Shown here one piece after another: positions 48,131 through 59,378 of a stretch of DNA of 64,000 nucleotides (the stretch's first letter is position 1; the number at the start of each line of letters is the position of its first letter). The position numbers were made by a program, and so were the translations under genes. The notes beneath the pieces were generated by a model, which was not told the origin of the DNA, ran no database searches, and saw only the letters and a program-made list of their open reading frames with translations. The stretch comes from Hofstenia miamia (taxonomy: Eukaryota; Xenacoelomorpha; Acoela; Hofsteniidae), in NCBI GenBank assembly GCA_900660155.1, contig CABFPE010000169.1, forward strand, positions 909,449 through 973,448, read 5' to 3'.

Positions 48131-49089
48131 CTAGCATTGATGAGCCCCCTTTGCAATAGCCGCCTCATAAGTACCTTCAATCAGGGCTGCGTGTTGTGCA
48201 CATGGCAAAGTATAAGCTTGGTAAGGCTGTTTGATTCAGCTAATTTAAATTTCGATTTGATTCGATTTTCATTATTTTCAATTCGATTTTTGCTGAATCA
48301 CATAACCTTAGCTTGACTTCTGTGATCTAGTGAGTGCTGCCCCAAAGCAAAATGACGTAACTGCATATTTGTTCTACTTATATTTATTCTGCTTTAGCAT
48401 AGACTAATTTTTTGTCCAAGTCAGAACAATGTACCTATATTGTTTATATACTTTATTACACAGGAAAAACAAAGTTCCAAAATGTTGGCACTTGTGGGTA
48501 GACTCATTGCCGTCTTTAAATTCAAGATGGCCATGGTAGACTTTAAACAACTGTTTACAGAAATAGTAAAATTGCAGTTGCGTCATTTTACCTTGGGACA
48601 GCAATATTGCAAATGTGGTATTTTCCTACATACTATATAAATATTCATCGTAGTATTTATATTAACACACAAATAGCAAGCATTGTCAGATAACCAATGG
48701 TACAGTAATTGGATCAAGAGCAAATAATGGCCATTCATTTGCTAGCCATAACCAACAAAACACAAAGTATTAAAAATCTTAAAATTCCACAATTTCACAA
48801 AGAAATGATTATATTATTGCATATAATGTGTGCATTGCATTAAAGTTTAATTTCAATTTTCAAAAAGTATCATTTATCAGTTTCTTTTAGAGAATTGATG
48901 GACTGATAATGGCCCATTAATGACATTACTGGATTGATCTGCCATCTAGCAAACAAATACAAATTATAGTGATTCATCTAGCAAACAAATACAAATTATA
49001 GTGATTTAAAACTTTGCCTGATCAAATTAAATTTCATAGAAAATGAAATTACTTACCCTTCAGTCACATAGTCATTAATTTGGATCTAG
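48131..49089. other. Intergenic; 32-bp direct repeat at 48943-49006
   Basis: Two tandem copies of a 32-bp unit beginning CATCTAGCAAACAAATACAA lie at 48943 and 48975. The rest has ATTCGATT-rich words near 48240-48300 but no gene. Confidence 0.5.
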
Positions 49090-49667
49090 ATTAATATAAA
49101 TATAAGCTCCTACGTTTGGCTTACTAGCCTATATTGAATTCATTATCATTTGTACATGTGAGAAAGGACCAATAGTTAGCTAAATGTAAATAGAAAAACT
49201 CCTAATCATATCCCTAACTTAAGTGCAGGTTCATGGCTTGAAACAAGCAACCTTGAATAGTACCCATTATGGGATCCTCACCACTACTTAACACAAACTG
49301 CTTAGTTGAACATCATAATAAATAATCAAACTGCAATCAAAACTAAAGATCAGAATTCTGAAGAATTTTCTTCAACAATTGTTACAATGAATTTTGCTCT
49401 ATTTATAGTTAATCCAAAAAAGTACCTGTTGATTTATAATTTCAAATGTTCATCTGCCAAGATGACTAAAAATAATGGAAGTGAATTCACCCCTTTCATT
49501 TTGTCAAATTAGTAGAATCAACAAATATTAATTATAATATTTTTCACTGATAATTCTTAGTTGCAAAACTAATCAAAGATGATAACTAATTTTTTGTAAT
49601 TTATTTTTAATGACATTTAAGTTCAATCTTAGTTCTTTACTGACTATTTCCTTTGGATGATGCTACA
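49090..49667 (-). repeat. Ty3/gypsy LTR fragment
   Basis: Collinear with 36050-36655: AGAAAAACTCCTAATC, GTGCAGGTTCATGG, CCTCACCACTACTTA, CTCTATTTATAGTTAA, AGTACCTGTTGATTT and the terminus GGATGATGCTACA at 49667. The left part is absent. It sits directly upstream of the decayed CARD-like gene copy. Confidence 0.75.
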
Positions 49668-49679
49668 TACATTTATATT

Positions 49680-50330
49680 TAATATTTGTTCACAAAAGTA
49701 TTGCTTCAGCAGACAAATCTGTAAAAATATTAAGTTTCATTATGAATTTTGCAAATGACAAAATTTTGTTAAGTAAAAATTGTATAAAAATATTTTAAAT
49801 TTATCTGAAAATATTTTAAATGTTGTTTTGTCAATTGCTAAATTATATGTACAGGTTCCCTTTTCTGTAATATTACTAAATATGGATGGCAGTTGTTACC
49901 ACCAATACTGCAGGCTTCTCAAAATGTTATACTTACTATATTTGCTGGAATTGCAGTCAACAGAAATTACTGTCATTATCATAATTATATCACAATTTGA
50001 AAGCATATTCTATGATATGTGTTCAAATGAGCTATATATTGACTATGGCCAAGGCAATGTGTTTTGGGCATTAAGGGAAAATTTGGAAGATAATAGGGTA
50101 CAGTTTCATAGAATAAAATATAACATCCAACATACTGATCTTGTAGACATTATTCAAGGCCTATATTAATATGAGGAATTTTCCCAAATTAACCACCATC
50201 CATGTACAAGAGTTACCAATATTAATGATTTGGAAAGTCTTTTGTTCCAAATTCCACAAGAAAATTGGTTTGAAGTCTTATAAATCACCCTGCATAATTT
50301 AGGATATCAATAAATATTTCTGTGCTTTTT
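49680..50330 (+). pseudogene. Decayed copy of the CARD-like gene at 58.8 kb
   Basis: Collinear with 58610-59350 in the same orientation, including about 200 bases of 5' flank (GAATTTTGCAAATGAC against GAGTTTTGCAAATGAC). The corresponding ATG is at 49882 (MDGSCYHQYC). About 75 bases after it are missing. The C-terminal half is well kept: ENLEDNRVQFHRIK, HTDLVDIIQGL, then NINDLESLLFQIPQENWFEV. In-frame stops at 50167-50169 and 50281-50283 interrupt it. The flank homology argues for segmental duplication, not a processed copy. An LTR fragment ends just upstream at 49667. Confidence 0.8.
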
Positions 50331-51264
50331 GTCAATGTAAAGCATAAATGTTATAATGTTTGCAGCCAAAATTATATAAGCACACTCCATATTAACACTA
50401 GAGTTCAGCAGTACCACAAAAATCTAGTCCTGGTTCAACTTGGTTATGGTAACTCACATTACATGAAATATTTCTTGCTATGAAATGGATTTCACGTGCT
50501 ATCTTAATACATGACATAAAAAATATGTTTAGCAATTGCTCTAAATTGGCCTGTATTTTGATACCATCACAACTATGACTTTTGTTTTCATCTATTTCAT
50601 ATTGCAGTAGAGATATAAGCTTTTTTTGGGATATTCAATTATATTTTTGGGGTATTTTTTCAAAAATCTCTATGTATATTTTATCAGATCTTCTTCTATA
50701 TATTTTATCAGGTCTTTTTCTATATGGAAATCTGCCTCTATATTTTTTTGAAAATTTTTATCTTCCTTTTTGGTAAATGCTGTTTAAAATATTTTGCCAT
50801 CTTTCTATATATGTAGAAAAGAATAAATATTTTATTAATACTTTTGTGAATTAAGTACATATTAAATAACTTTGACATACATAAATTTAATCTTCCTAAG
50901 TTAAATCCTGTGATTCTCAAGTCTTGTTTAGCTTACCAATGTCTTTATATGGTTAATTTTGAGAAGAACATTTCTATAAGTGATATATTAAATAAATTCA
51001 ACCAGGAAATTGGTTTGATTGGTCCAGGAGAATGATGTTTAACAAACATATTTATATTGTTATTCAGAAGTTTCCAATGTTGTCATGCAAATTTAATTCT
51101 CCACAACATTTACAGCAGTTTTTTAGTATAGATTATCTCTCAGCTATTGATATGCTATTAAAAATACTTGTAATTTCTAAAAAAAGTGTCCCTTATTAGG
51201 ACACATTACAGGGTTTATGTTTTGCATAAAAAATAGCATTTGAAATAATGTGGGTTATTGAAGA
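50331..51264. other. Intergenic, T-rich simple repeats
   Basis: At 50620-50770 words like TATATTTTATCAG and CTTTTTCTATATGG recur in a loose tandem. No gene seen. Confidence 0.45.
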
Positions 51265-51830
51265 AACTTAAAAGTACATTTAAATTTTACTAAAAGCACA
51301 AAAGTTAGATGTCATCTACAATTAGGAATGCATTTTTAAAATCTCCTCTTCCTCTAAATTTACTAATTCATTGAAAATTTGATAGCACAAGAAAAGTAGA
51401 AAAGTTAGATTTCATTCTAGGATTAGGAACAGATTCCTAGTCTCTCCTCTTAATCCAAATTTATAAATTCATTAGAAATTTTAAAGGTGGCATTGCAATA
51501 AAATATAATTTGCTTCAATTTAGTCTTAGTCTGACCAATCAATTTTGATTAAATATTCCCATGAAAGTTTTTAAAATAGAAATTCAGTGTTAAGATTTGC
51601 CTTATGCATGAGACTTTATAACCAATCAAATTCAATTAAATATTCATATGAAAATGACTAAAATAAAATTCAGTATTAAGATTTTGTCATTCCTAGGAAA
51701 CTTAAAAGTACATTTAAGTTTAAAAAAAAGCACAGGAAAAAGCAAAAGTTAGTTTAATACTAGGATTAGGAATGTGAAAATTTCTTACCAATTCATTGAA
51801 CATTTAAAAGGCAGTGTTAAGTAACTTAAA
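51265..51830 (+). repeat. Patchwork of local duplications
   Basis: CTTAAAAGTACATTTAA followed by AGCACA…AAAGTTAG occurs near 51268 and 51700, and a shorter version (AGTAGAAAAGTTAGATTTCATT) near 51395. Each is followed by ATTAGGAA and a TTCATTGAA-type end. Between them a second unit (CCAATCAATTTTGATTAAATATTC and GTTAAGATTT) is present twice, near 51536 and 51612. The units are diverged, so the duplications are not recent. Confidence 0.7.
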
Positions 51831-52789
51831 CAACTCTAAATTTAATTCATCCAAAATACATTGTTTTGTATTTTAGATTATTACAAACTTAAGAATTTAA
51901 TTTAGAGTTGTTTACATAAAACAACAGAATAGAATTTGCTTACAAATTTAAGCAAGATTCCTATATTCATAAAAAAGTTAATGTTTTTTAAATTAATGTT
52001 ACTATTTTGCTTAAGCCATCTGAGAGGGACATCACACTGTTGAATTCTGGGAAGAATATCTTTGATTTTGTGGAGTCAAAGTGCAAATGCAACATAAGAA
52101 TTATCAAAAGATAATACTTTTTGAATGTCTGTAAAGTTCATTTAGGAAGCTTTACAAACCTCTTTAATTTTTTGGAGCAAATGACCAATGTGTATTATTC
52201 ATTCTTGTATATGTAAACTCTTCTTTCATTTTTTGTAAATTATCCATGGTATCTTATATTTGTGAAAGAGGAGTTTCCCTGATCATATACCTTGTAAAGA
52301 AGCTGTGGTCACAAATTGTTCATAAGAACTGTTTTTATAGTTTGCAGAATTTCGTCCATATCTTTTGTTGGCAGGTTGGTGGGAGGAAGTTCTAGTAGAT
52401 CACATTGTAAATCAAAGCAAGCATTAAATTCAGACAACATACTTAGATAAGATCTTTTTCAACTGACAGGCATTATATCAAGTGTTTTATCAATGATGTG
52501 TCAGTTGTCATCCTCTGTGATAGTAAATGATTTTTCCTCCATTGAGACTAGAATACTTTAGGATTTAGTGTTTGAATAGATGGAAATGCCTTAATGAATA
52601 TGTGCCATATGTTGTTGTGACATCAATGTTGCACAATCTGAGAATATCTTTAATATTGTCAAATGTGCAATAAGACATTCCAAAATTAATAAATTAGGGG
52701 AAACTTTGAGCAAATATTATAGATTTAATTTATTAATTAAAATAGTAAATAGAAGCACTATTTCTACTATTTGAAATTCACATGAATTT
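51831..52789. other. Intergenic with a decayed coding-like stretch
   Basis: On the minus strand about 52470-52320 reads LSMLSEFNACFDLQCDLLEL and then PTKDMDEILQTIKTVL, which looks protein-like. Stops follow and no family is recognised. Possibly an old gene or transposon piece. Confidence 0.35.
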
Positions 52790-53940
52790 TGTAGCATCAT
52801 CCAAAAAGCAACTAAGCTGTTAAGCAAGGAACAACGTCGAATGATTAACATTAATTGATTGTAAAATTTAGTTATTGATCTTAGTTATTTTTGTAAGATG
52901 CAACTAAGCTTTAATATTGTTCAAATCAAGAAAACTTGTTAGCCGATCAAGATATATTTGACAAATTAAATTGAGCGAAATAACGCTTACGTAGTTACAG
53001 CCATATTGGCAGACGAATCATTTGAAATTTAAAATCGGCAGGTACTTTTGTAGAAATTTTATAAATAGCATTGATTCAACCATAATTTTGATGAACAATA
53101 AATTCTTCGGAGTTTATTTAATTTTCATTTCTACTTTATCTGGTTTGATTATTTAATTAAATGTGCAGCTAGGCAAGTTGTGTTTAGTAGTGGCTGGAAT
53201 CCACCACGGGATCGATTCTAGGGTCTTTGTGCCAGTCACGAAAGTGCACCTATGTTACGGTTAGGAGTTTTTCGATTCTTGCCTAGTCTGACTATCGATC
53301 AATACATGTATGAAATAATCAATGCCTGAAACGACTGGATAGTCGACACTTAGGGATATTTATATATTCTTAAATGTAGGAGACTCGACTATAATTGACT
53401 TGATAAATGACCTTACATGTAATACTATTAAATGTAGGTATAGGAAACTGCAATCTTATTACTTAAATTATTAAGCCGATAGTTTTACGGTAATGGCTAT
53501 TCTAATATTTTATAAATGCAGTTAGTGTCAATGCCCGGTTGCTTTATTAAATCAAAACAACAAACACTTTACAACTTTGAGTTTAAGTCAGTTACAACTT
53601 TATTTGAGTGCACACACCGAGCTAACGTAGGGTACACATAACTAATTCCAGTTGAGCTGAGGTGGTGTCGTGGACTCGATCATTGGCTGAGAAGGAGAGG
53701 AGCTGTCTTGTGGAGATCGGCTTCGGGCAGGAGCCCATGGAAGAACTAAAGAGGAAACGTCATACTGATCTGTCACCTAAACAGTGATGGTTAATACTCG
53801 ATTATTTAATTAACATAACTAGTTAATAAGAGAGGAAAGTCTGATGGTTCAACAAATTGGTAACACCTCACCCGCAGTTTACCAAGCATTTCTTAACAGA
53901 GATTAGACACGGCGTAATAAGCTAGGTGGAGGATGTTACA
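52790..53940 (+). mobile_element. Complete solo LTR, Ty3/gypsy-related
   Basis: About 1.15 kb from TGTAGCATCATCC to GGATGTTACA (TG…CA, with 5-base inverted tips). TATAAATAG at 53060 is the conserved TATA box, giving plus orientation. Inverse blocks match 35501-36655 along the whole length (for example GTTAGGAGTTTTTCG and AAGTCAGTTACA). Flanking bases (AATTT left, TTTTC right) give no clear duplication. It keeps more CG words than its sisters and may be the youngest copy here. Confidence 0.75.
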
Positions 53941-55338
53941 TTTTCACTATAATAAATAATAAAATATTGCAGAATCCATTGCTGTTTAGCTTTCTTTTTA
54001 ATTAATAAATTCTAATTACTTACTATGATGGCTGTAATAAGACTAATAATTAATTTAAAAAAGAAAATATTATGCAAAATAACTACACAGAAGTGCTAAA
54101 TTTAAACTGTTCAATATTAAACTAAAGGTGGCCTCCTTCAAATTATGGTTAAATAGCTCTATGACAGACATTATAGTATGACCATATAGCATTATGGTTG
54201 TACTACTTATCACAAATTTGTCTATGTAAGACATTTGTGACAATCATGTCCCTTAAAGCAACTGGACTGAATTCTTGAACCAATTCATTCTCTTCTGCTG
54301 AACAATTGAACATTTCTCCTTTAAAATAACTGAAAATCCTGCAATTTTATTAAATTAATTGTTTGAGTGTGTTTCTTATGTTTGTGTTTGATGTTTGTGT
54401 CTTGTACCTTTTTGGTCAGAGCTACCACCAGTAAATGCTTCCCAATTTCAGTTGCATGTCAGGGTTTACGAAAATTGACTTTGATGAAGCAATAGCATGT
54501 ATTCAGTATCATCAAAAGTTTTTATTCATCTCAGAGAACATCTATGTTTTCATTCATGTATTGAATAAATCTAGCTAAGTTCCTAACCTTGTTACACAAT
54601 TTTCTAGAGGCAAAGGAGCTCCCAATTCAAGAAGCTCAGCCTTGGAGTTAATATTTTTGCAAACTAAGTGCAGACTTTAGGCCAGACAATGAACATGAAG
54701 CAATTTAACATCAAGATGTAGAGACCTTCTACTGCTTTATTTTGTAATGCTAATGCAGACCAAGTAATTTTCAAAGGTGTTCCAAAATAATTTAATAATT
54801 GAAATGATGATAAACTTTGCTATTTTAGATTGATGAAAATATTCTAAAAATTCACAGTTCACCTGATGAACTTAGAGGGACTCATCTAAAGTCCAATTAC
54901 AGCATCACAAACCTAACAGTCCATACTATCAGTCCCCAATAGAAACAATGAAATGCTAGCAGCAACCCTTTAATTTTTTTTACTGTTTGGTTAGGCATAA
55001 TGATGTGATTCAGTAGTACAATATCACTCTGGGGCAGGGTTAAGAAGAAGAACAAGCAACCTGCATGGGTGAAAACTAATGTGATCAAGCAAGTTAAAAT
55101 TCAAGTAGAGGTGAAATACCCAGTGATAATTGAGGATAAATTAACACAACTGCTGTTAACATGGTTTGTGAATAAATTGCAATTTTACACTGCATAGCAC
55201 TTCAAATAAACTCAAACTAACAATATGTGGTGAAAACTTTGATTGTGTCATTTATTTAAGAACAATTACCATTCTAGCAAAAATTTGTACATATTTGCAA
55301 AAATATGTGTTTGTTTGATTATTCTATCTCTGTTTTAC

Positions 55339-55340
<2 letters not shown>
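53941..55340. other. Intergenic, nothing recognised
   Basis: AT-rich. A weakly protein-like plus-strand patch near 55040-55160 (VKTNVIKQVKIQVEVKYP) has no family. No repeat of note. Confidence 0.35.
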
Positions 55341-55374
<34 letters not shown>

Positions 55375-55375
55375 N
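55341..55375. repeat. (AT)n tract ending in a single N
   Basis: 34 bases of AT followed by one unknown base at 55375. The next base begins an LTR fragment in mid-sequence, so the N probably marks a contig join. Confidence 0.9.
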
Positions 55376-56014
55376 CTCTGATCTCTGCATCATTTCATTT
55401 GTGTTTCCATAGCTGATCTAGGTGGCTTTGAAGCTCAGCTCAACAAAGTTCTTATGTATTCTCTACCCTAACTCAGTGTAGTTCTCAATGCAAATCTTAA
55501 CTGATTAAACTCAATTTGTACCGTGCATTTAATTCACTTCGCAACCTTGCAATGTCACTAGCTGCTTAATAAATATTACTTTAGCCATTACCAAAAACTA
55601 TTGGCTTTAGTTAAGTTAATATAATTAAGTTACTTAATAACTTGCAGCTTCCTACTTTACATTTAAATAACATAATACATGCTTGGTCGATTTATTAGTC
55701 TATTATAGGTCACCTAAGTCAATCACATAAAATATGTATGACCTATGTTAGGCTATCCAGCCCTTTCTTACTGATGTTGATTATTGATTACATGTGAATG
55801 ATCAAATTGATAGCTAGCTAAACAGAGAAAAACTCCTATTTGTACACCTAATATAAATGCAGGTTCATGGTTTGGATCAAGGACCCCCAAGTCGCTCCCA
55901 ATATGTTTCCAAACCACTACTACTGCATTTACCATTTAGCTTGACATTGTGTATAAATAATCAAACTGATATAAAATCTAAGAATTAGATTTTCAAAGAA
56001 TTTACTTCAACAAT
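55376..56014 (-). repeat. Ty3/gypsy LTR fragment between two single-N joins
   Basis: Collinear with about 35790-36350: CTAACTCAGTGTAGTTCTCA, TGACACTAG-type and CTGCTTAATAAATAT, AGAAAAACTCCTA, TCATGGTTTGGATCAAGGAC. Both ends are cut, at 55375 and 56015, each at a single N. Minus orientation inferred from its relation to the other copies. Confidence 0.75.
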
Positions 56015-56015
56015 N

Positions 56016-56335
56016 CTAAGAAGGAAATTACAAAAAACAATTCCCTGTGGATTAGAAGCATTTAAACAATCTATTCAAGATGCGTTCAATGATTTTGACA
56101 TTAAGTTCTTGCCAAAAATTCACTCTCGTCTTTATCCGAGATTAAAGTAATGCGTAGATTTGGAAAAACTGCAAGTGGATTCATATAATCAATAAATGTG
56201 CTACTTTGACAATTTACTGTAAATTGAAAAATACATCTGTGAAATTTTTTCATAAACTACTAGTAGGTCATGCTGTGAATAAACATTTACGAAAAAAATT
56301 TTAGTAAAATTGATGAGTAACTTTTTGAACACTCT
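56016..56335 (+). mobile_element. 3' end of a Tc1/mariner-type element
   Basis: Begins right after the N at 56015. About 56045-56150 reads IPCGLEAFKQSIQDAFNDF followed by PKIHSRLYPRL, like the C-terminal tail of a Tc1/mariner transposase. The sequence then runs to CTTTTTGAACACTCTGTG near 56335, a terminus typical of such elements. The upstream part is lost at the join. Confidence 0.5.
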
Positions 56336-56744
56336 GTGCCCAACGAATACAACTAAGCTGAAGAACTAATAGGCATAACACACAAAACTAATAAAAAGCA
56401 ATAAAAACTAAATAAAAAGTAACTAGCATAATGTAGCATAATCCAATTAAAGATAAAAAACCAAGATCGAACATTTTATTCAAAACATACAACTCTGATT
56501 TACTTGTTTATCTTTTAATAGAATTAACCATCCCACGTAATTTGAAAAATTGTTAAGCAAATATCTGCCACTTTCAAATTTTGACAAATCACTATTGGAC
56601 GATTCACTCCACGTTAATTTTAGCATGCGACCATTAGCCAAGCAGAAATATTCTAAGTGGACTGCAGAAATTGAATAAGCGACATGTACTTGTTTGCTCA
56701 CTAAATGTCTTTCTTACGAATTAATATGTACAAAGTGAAACATT
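56336..56744. other. Intergenic, nothing recognised
   Basis: AT-rich; the 73-codon minus-strand frame at 56480-56701 shows no domain. Confidence 0.35.
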
Positions 56745-56845
56745 ATGTTGATGGAAAATAAATTCCTTGGAATTTAACTTATTCTTATTCAGTTTGATTA
56801 ATTATTTGATAATGCACAGCTACGCATTTCATGTGTGTAGCAATC
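56745..56845 (+). repeat. Short Ty3/gypsy LTR fragment
   Basis: About 100 bases match 53090-53195 in the same orientation: AATAAATTCCTTGGAATTTA against AATAAATTCTTCGGAGTTTA, then GTTTGATTAATTATTTGATA and CACAGCTACGCA. It ends where transposase homology begins. Confidence 0.6.
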
Positions 56846-57605
56846 ACATAAGAACCCGAAACTTCAATTTGCCCAAATGATGCTGAACAATCGTCACTTA
56901 ATTAATCAGATCCTTTGGTCAGATGAGGCCAACTTTTCAATTGATGGTGTAATCGATAATCACAACTGTATAGTTTGGTCTGTATCTAATCCTCAACAGA
57001 CAATTCAACTGGATTGCACTTACCAAAAATTTGTAAATGGATGGGGATATCTACTCAAGTGAAGATCGAACCATTCTTCTTTGATGGAACAGTTTCAAGT
57101 GAATCATATCAGGACATGCTACAAAATCACATGTGCCAAAAATTCCGGACATCAACTCGACTTTATTCATGCGAGATGGTGCACAACCTCACTATGGAAG
57201 GATAGTGACTAACTTTCTTTGAGAAATTTGGTAGGTATCGGATCGTTGGATGAAGTTTTGCAAAAGCTTGGCCTGCTAGATTACCTGATCTGAATGCCTT
57301 GGATTTTTGGTTTTGTAGAGCACTGAAGGCGAAAGCTTACCGAAGTACTCTGCAATCACTTGTGGTAAGAATAATAGAAGAATGTGAAAAAACAACTTTA
57401 AATGAAATTGCCAATGCTTTTGCTAATTTTGTCATGCGCTCGGAAATGGTGGTAGCAGCAGATGATACCCTTATAGAAACTTTTTTTATAATCTTTTCAT
57501 AAATTGCCTGTATTGAATTAATTAATAAAAGCTTGTTACACTTCTTTTAATTATATTTAAGTATTGGGAATTTAGTTTACAATTGTGCGCCAATTATGAA
57601 AGATC

Positions 57606-57608
<3 letters not shown>
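56846..57608 (+). mobile_element. Mariner/Tc1-superfamily transposase remnant
   Basis: In order: LQFAQMMLNNRHLINQILWS then DEANFSIDG (first catalytic Asp, about 56920), NHNCIVWSVSNPQ, PFFFDGTVSSESYQDML, a QDGAQPH-like block near 57175-57195 (second Asp), and PDLNALDFWF near 57285-57310 (third acidic box). The C-terminal helices RIIEECEKTTLNEIANAF follow, ending at 57502. Several frame changes show it is dead. The N-terminal DNA-binding part is missing. The element end is probably AAAGATCCTG at 57608, next to a TA tract. Confidence 0.75.

Positions 57609-57641
<33 letters not shown>
57609..57641. repeat. (TA)n microsatellite
   Basis: About 32 bases of TA directly at the end of the mariner-type remnant, matching the TA target preference. 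Confidence 0.95.
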
Positions 57642-57644
<3 letters not shown>

Positions 57645-58837
57645 AGATGGAATGCTTTGAAGAGGAGAACAATTTGATTGCAGTGGCATTCTCAAGCAGC
57701 AATGAAAAGCTTTTTGCAAAGCATCTTGAGCAAAGTAGTGTTTTATTATTTTAGATAAATTTGATTTAAGAAATGCTACACTTGTTTATGCAAAATATCT
57801 TTTGCTAGTTTTCTTTGTTCTTTAAATATCATTGGAAACTCATCGTACTTCTTTAAAATCAACTTTCGAAAATGTAAATAGAAGTTTAAAATTTTATAAT
57901 TTTTGAAGAGAATTCTAGTAAGACAATGGGCACCTTGTGTTTTTACATATTCCAACTTTCAAAGATATTTTTTAAAATATGTGAAATTTTTAAATGTTGA
58001 ATCATAAGAATAGCGTGGAAATATTTTGGCCTTAGGATTCATTACAAATGTAATAATGAGGAACAACCGTCAACTTACTACCACTCATTACAATCTGAAA
58101 CCAAAATAACAGCATAGGTAAAAGGTTGAGCCAAATATTAAAAGTTATGAAAGATTAGTTTGATGTATTCATGTGTTTTAGGAAAATTATATTTTGTTTT
58201 CTTAGATAAAGATAACTGCATACAGTATAATTTTATTCCTGTAATAATTTTAACAAGGTGAGGTTAACATATTGTTAATATTCCAAAAATTACATCAGTG
58301 CATGCAACATTCATGATCATACAATAATAATGCAAAATGAAATTTTTACTTTCATAAATTAATTTTGAAATCAATGACGAAAATGAGTCCAGCTTTAATG
58401 GGCATTCTTCTTCTAAATATAAACCACTGATCAATTAACAACTTTTAGACGTTTTCATATGAATAGTGTTACATGGCAACAAAATTAATTCCGTTTGTTT
58501 GATTAGTTTTGAAACAGTAATTTTGTAATATTATTTTTTATGTATAAAATAACAAAGTGTCCCGCCACTAAAACAAAGTATGCATATGTAATAAAATATT
58601 AACTTAGTCCATCAAAAATCGAATTCAAATATTTTTTTGTAAATTTACTGCTTCAAAAACATAAACCCTACGAATAATGAGTTTCATAATGAGTTTTGCA
58701 AATGACTAATTTTCAGGCCTTTGATTATTAAAATATAATTTCCAAAAAAAATATTTTACTAAGCTATTTTAAAATATTAAAATTTGGTTTTTTAATTGTC
58801 AAATTATACATGTTCTCTCTAATGTAAAATAGCAAAC
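57642..58837. other. Intergenic and upstream region of the CARD-like gene
   Basis: AT-rich with no other gene. A TATA-like GTATAAAAT lies near 58542. The last ~230 bases (from about 58610) are conserved in the decayed copy at 49.7 kb, so they belonged to the duplicated unit. No intron or regulatory motif can be asserted. Confidence 0.4.
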
Positions 58838-59350
58838 ATGGATCGCAACTATTATTACCAATATTGCAATGCAGCATTAATACACCAAAAATTGCCGGAT
58901 TTCTATAAAATATATCAGCAAAATTACAGTTTACAACATACAGACTTCTTGAAAGCTATTACGTATTATCCTTGCTGGAACTGCACACCACAAATCCAGT
59001 GCCCTTCTCATGAGCTTATATCAATGGGAAAAATTATTCCAGGATATGTGTTCAAAAAAGCTATAGTAGATTCTGGGCAACAAAAAGTGTTTTCGGCATC
59101 AAGAGAGAAGTTGGAAAATAACAGAGTGCAGTTCAATAGAATAAAACGCTTTATCCGACATGTCGATCTTGGAAAAATTATTCAAGGTTTAGTGCAATAT
59201 GAAGGATTTACCCACATTGACAGCAAACATTACACAAAAGTTAACAATATCAATGATTTGGAAAGTCTTTTGTTCCACATTCCGCAAGATAATTGGTTTG
59301 AAGTCTTACGAAGAACTCTCCAAAATTTGGGATATAAATTTATATCTTAG
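58838..59350 (+). CDS. 170-residue protein with CARD-like C-terminal half
   Basis: A single-exon frame starts at ATG 58838 in good context (AAACATGG) and stops at 59348-59350. AATAAA follows at 59373. Residues 1-85 are unlike any family I know and hold a C-x2-C-x5-C cluster (CWNCTPQIQC). Residues ~92-168 have the hydrophobic and helix pattern of a caspase-recruitment (death-fold) domain, close to those of RIG-I-like receptors: RIKRFIRHVDLGKIIQGL, an acidic-turn region, then DLESLLFHIPQDNWFEVL and RRTLQNLGY. A W-F-x-x-x-L-x-x-x-L-x-x-x-G-Y ending is typical of those CARDs. There is no helicase or protease domain, so this would be a stand-alone adaptor or decoy. No membrane segment. Its broken twin at 49.7-50.3 kb shares the flank. 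The frame is evidently a gene; the CARD assignment is inference. Confidence 0.65.
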   Translation: MDRNYYYQYCNAALIHQKLPDFYKIYQQNYSLQHTDFLKAITYYPCWNCTPQIQCPSHELISMGKIIPGYVFKKAIVDSGQQKVFSASREKLENNRVQFNRIKRFIRHVDLGKIIQGLVQYEGFTHIDSKHYTKVNNINDLESLLFHIPQDNWFEVLRRTLQNLGYKFIS

Positions 59351-59372
59351 TGGTTATTTTCACAATATAATT

Positions 59373-59378
59373 AATAAA
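59373..59378 (+). terminator. Polyadenylation signal AATAAA
   Basis: Canonical hexamer 22 bases past the stop of the CARD-like gene. In AT-rich DNA a chance match is possible, but the position suits a compact mRNA. Confidence 0.45.
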
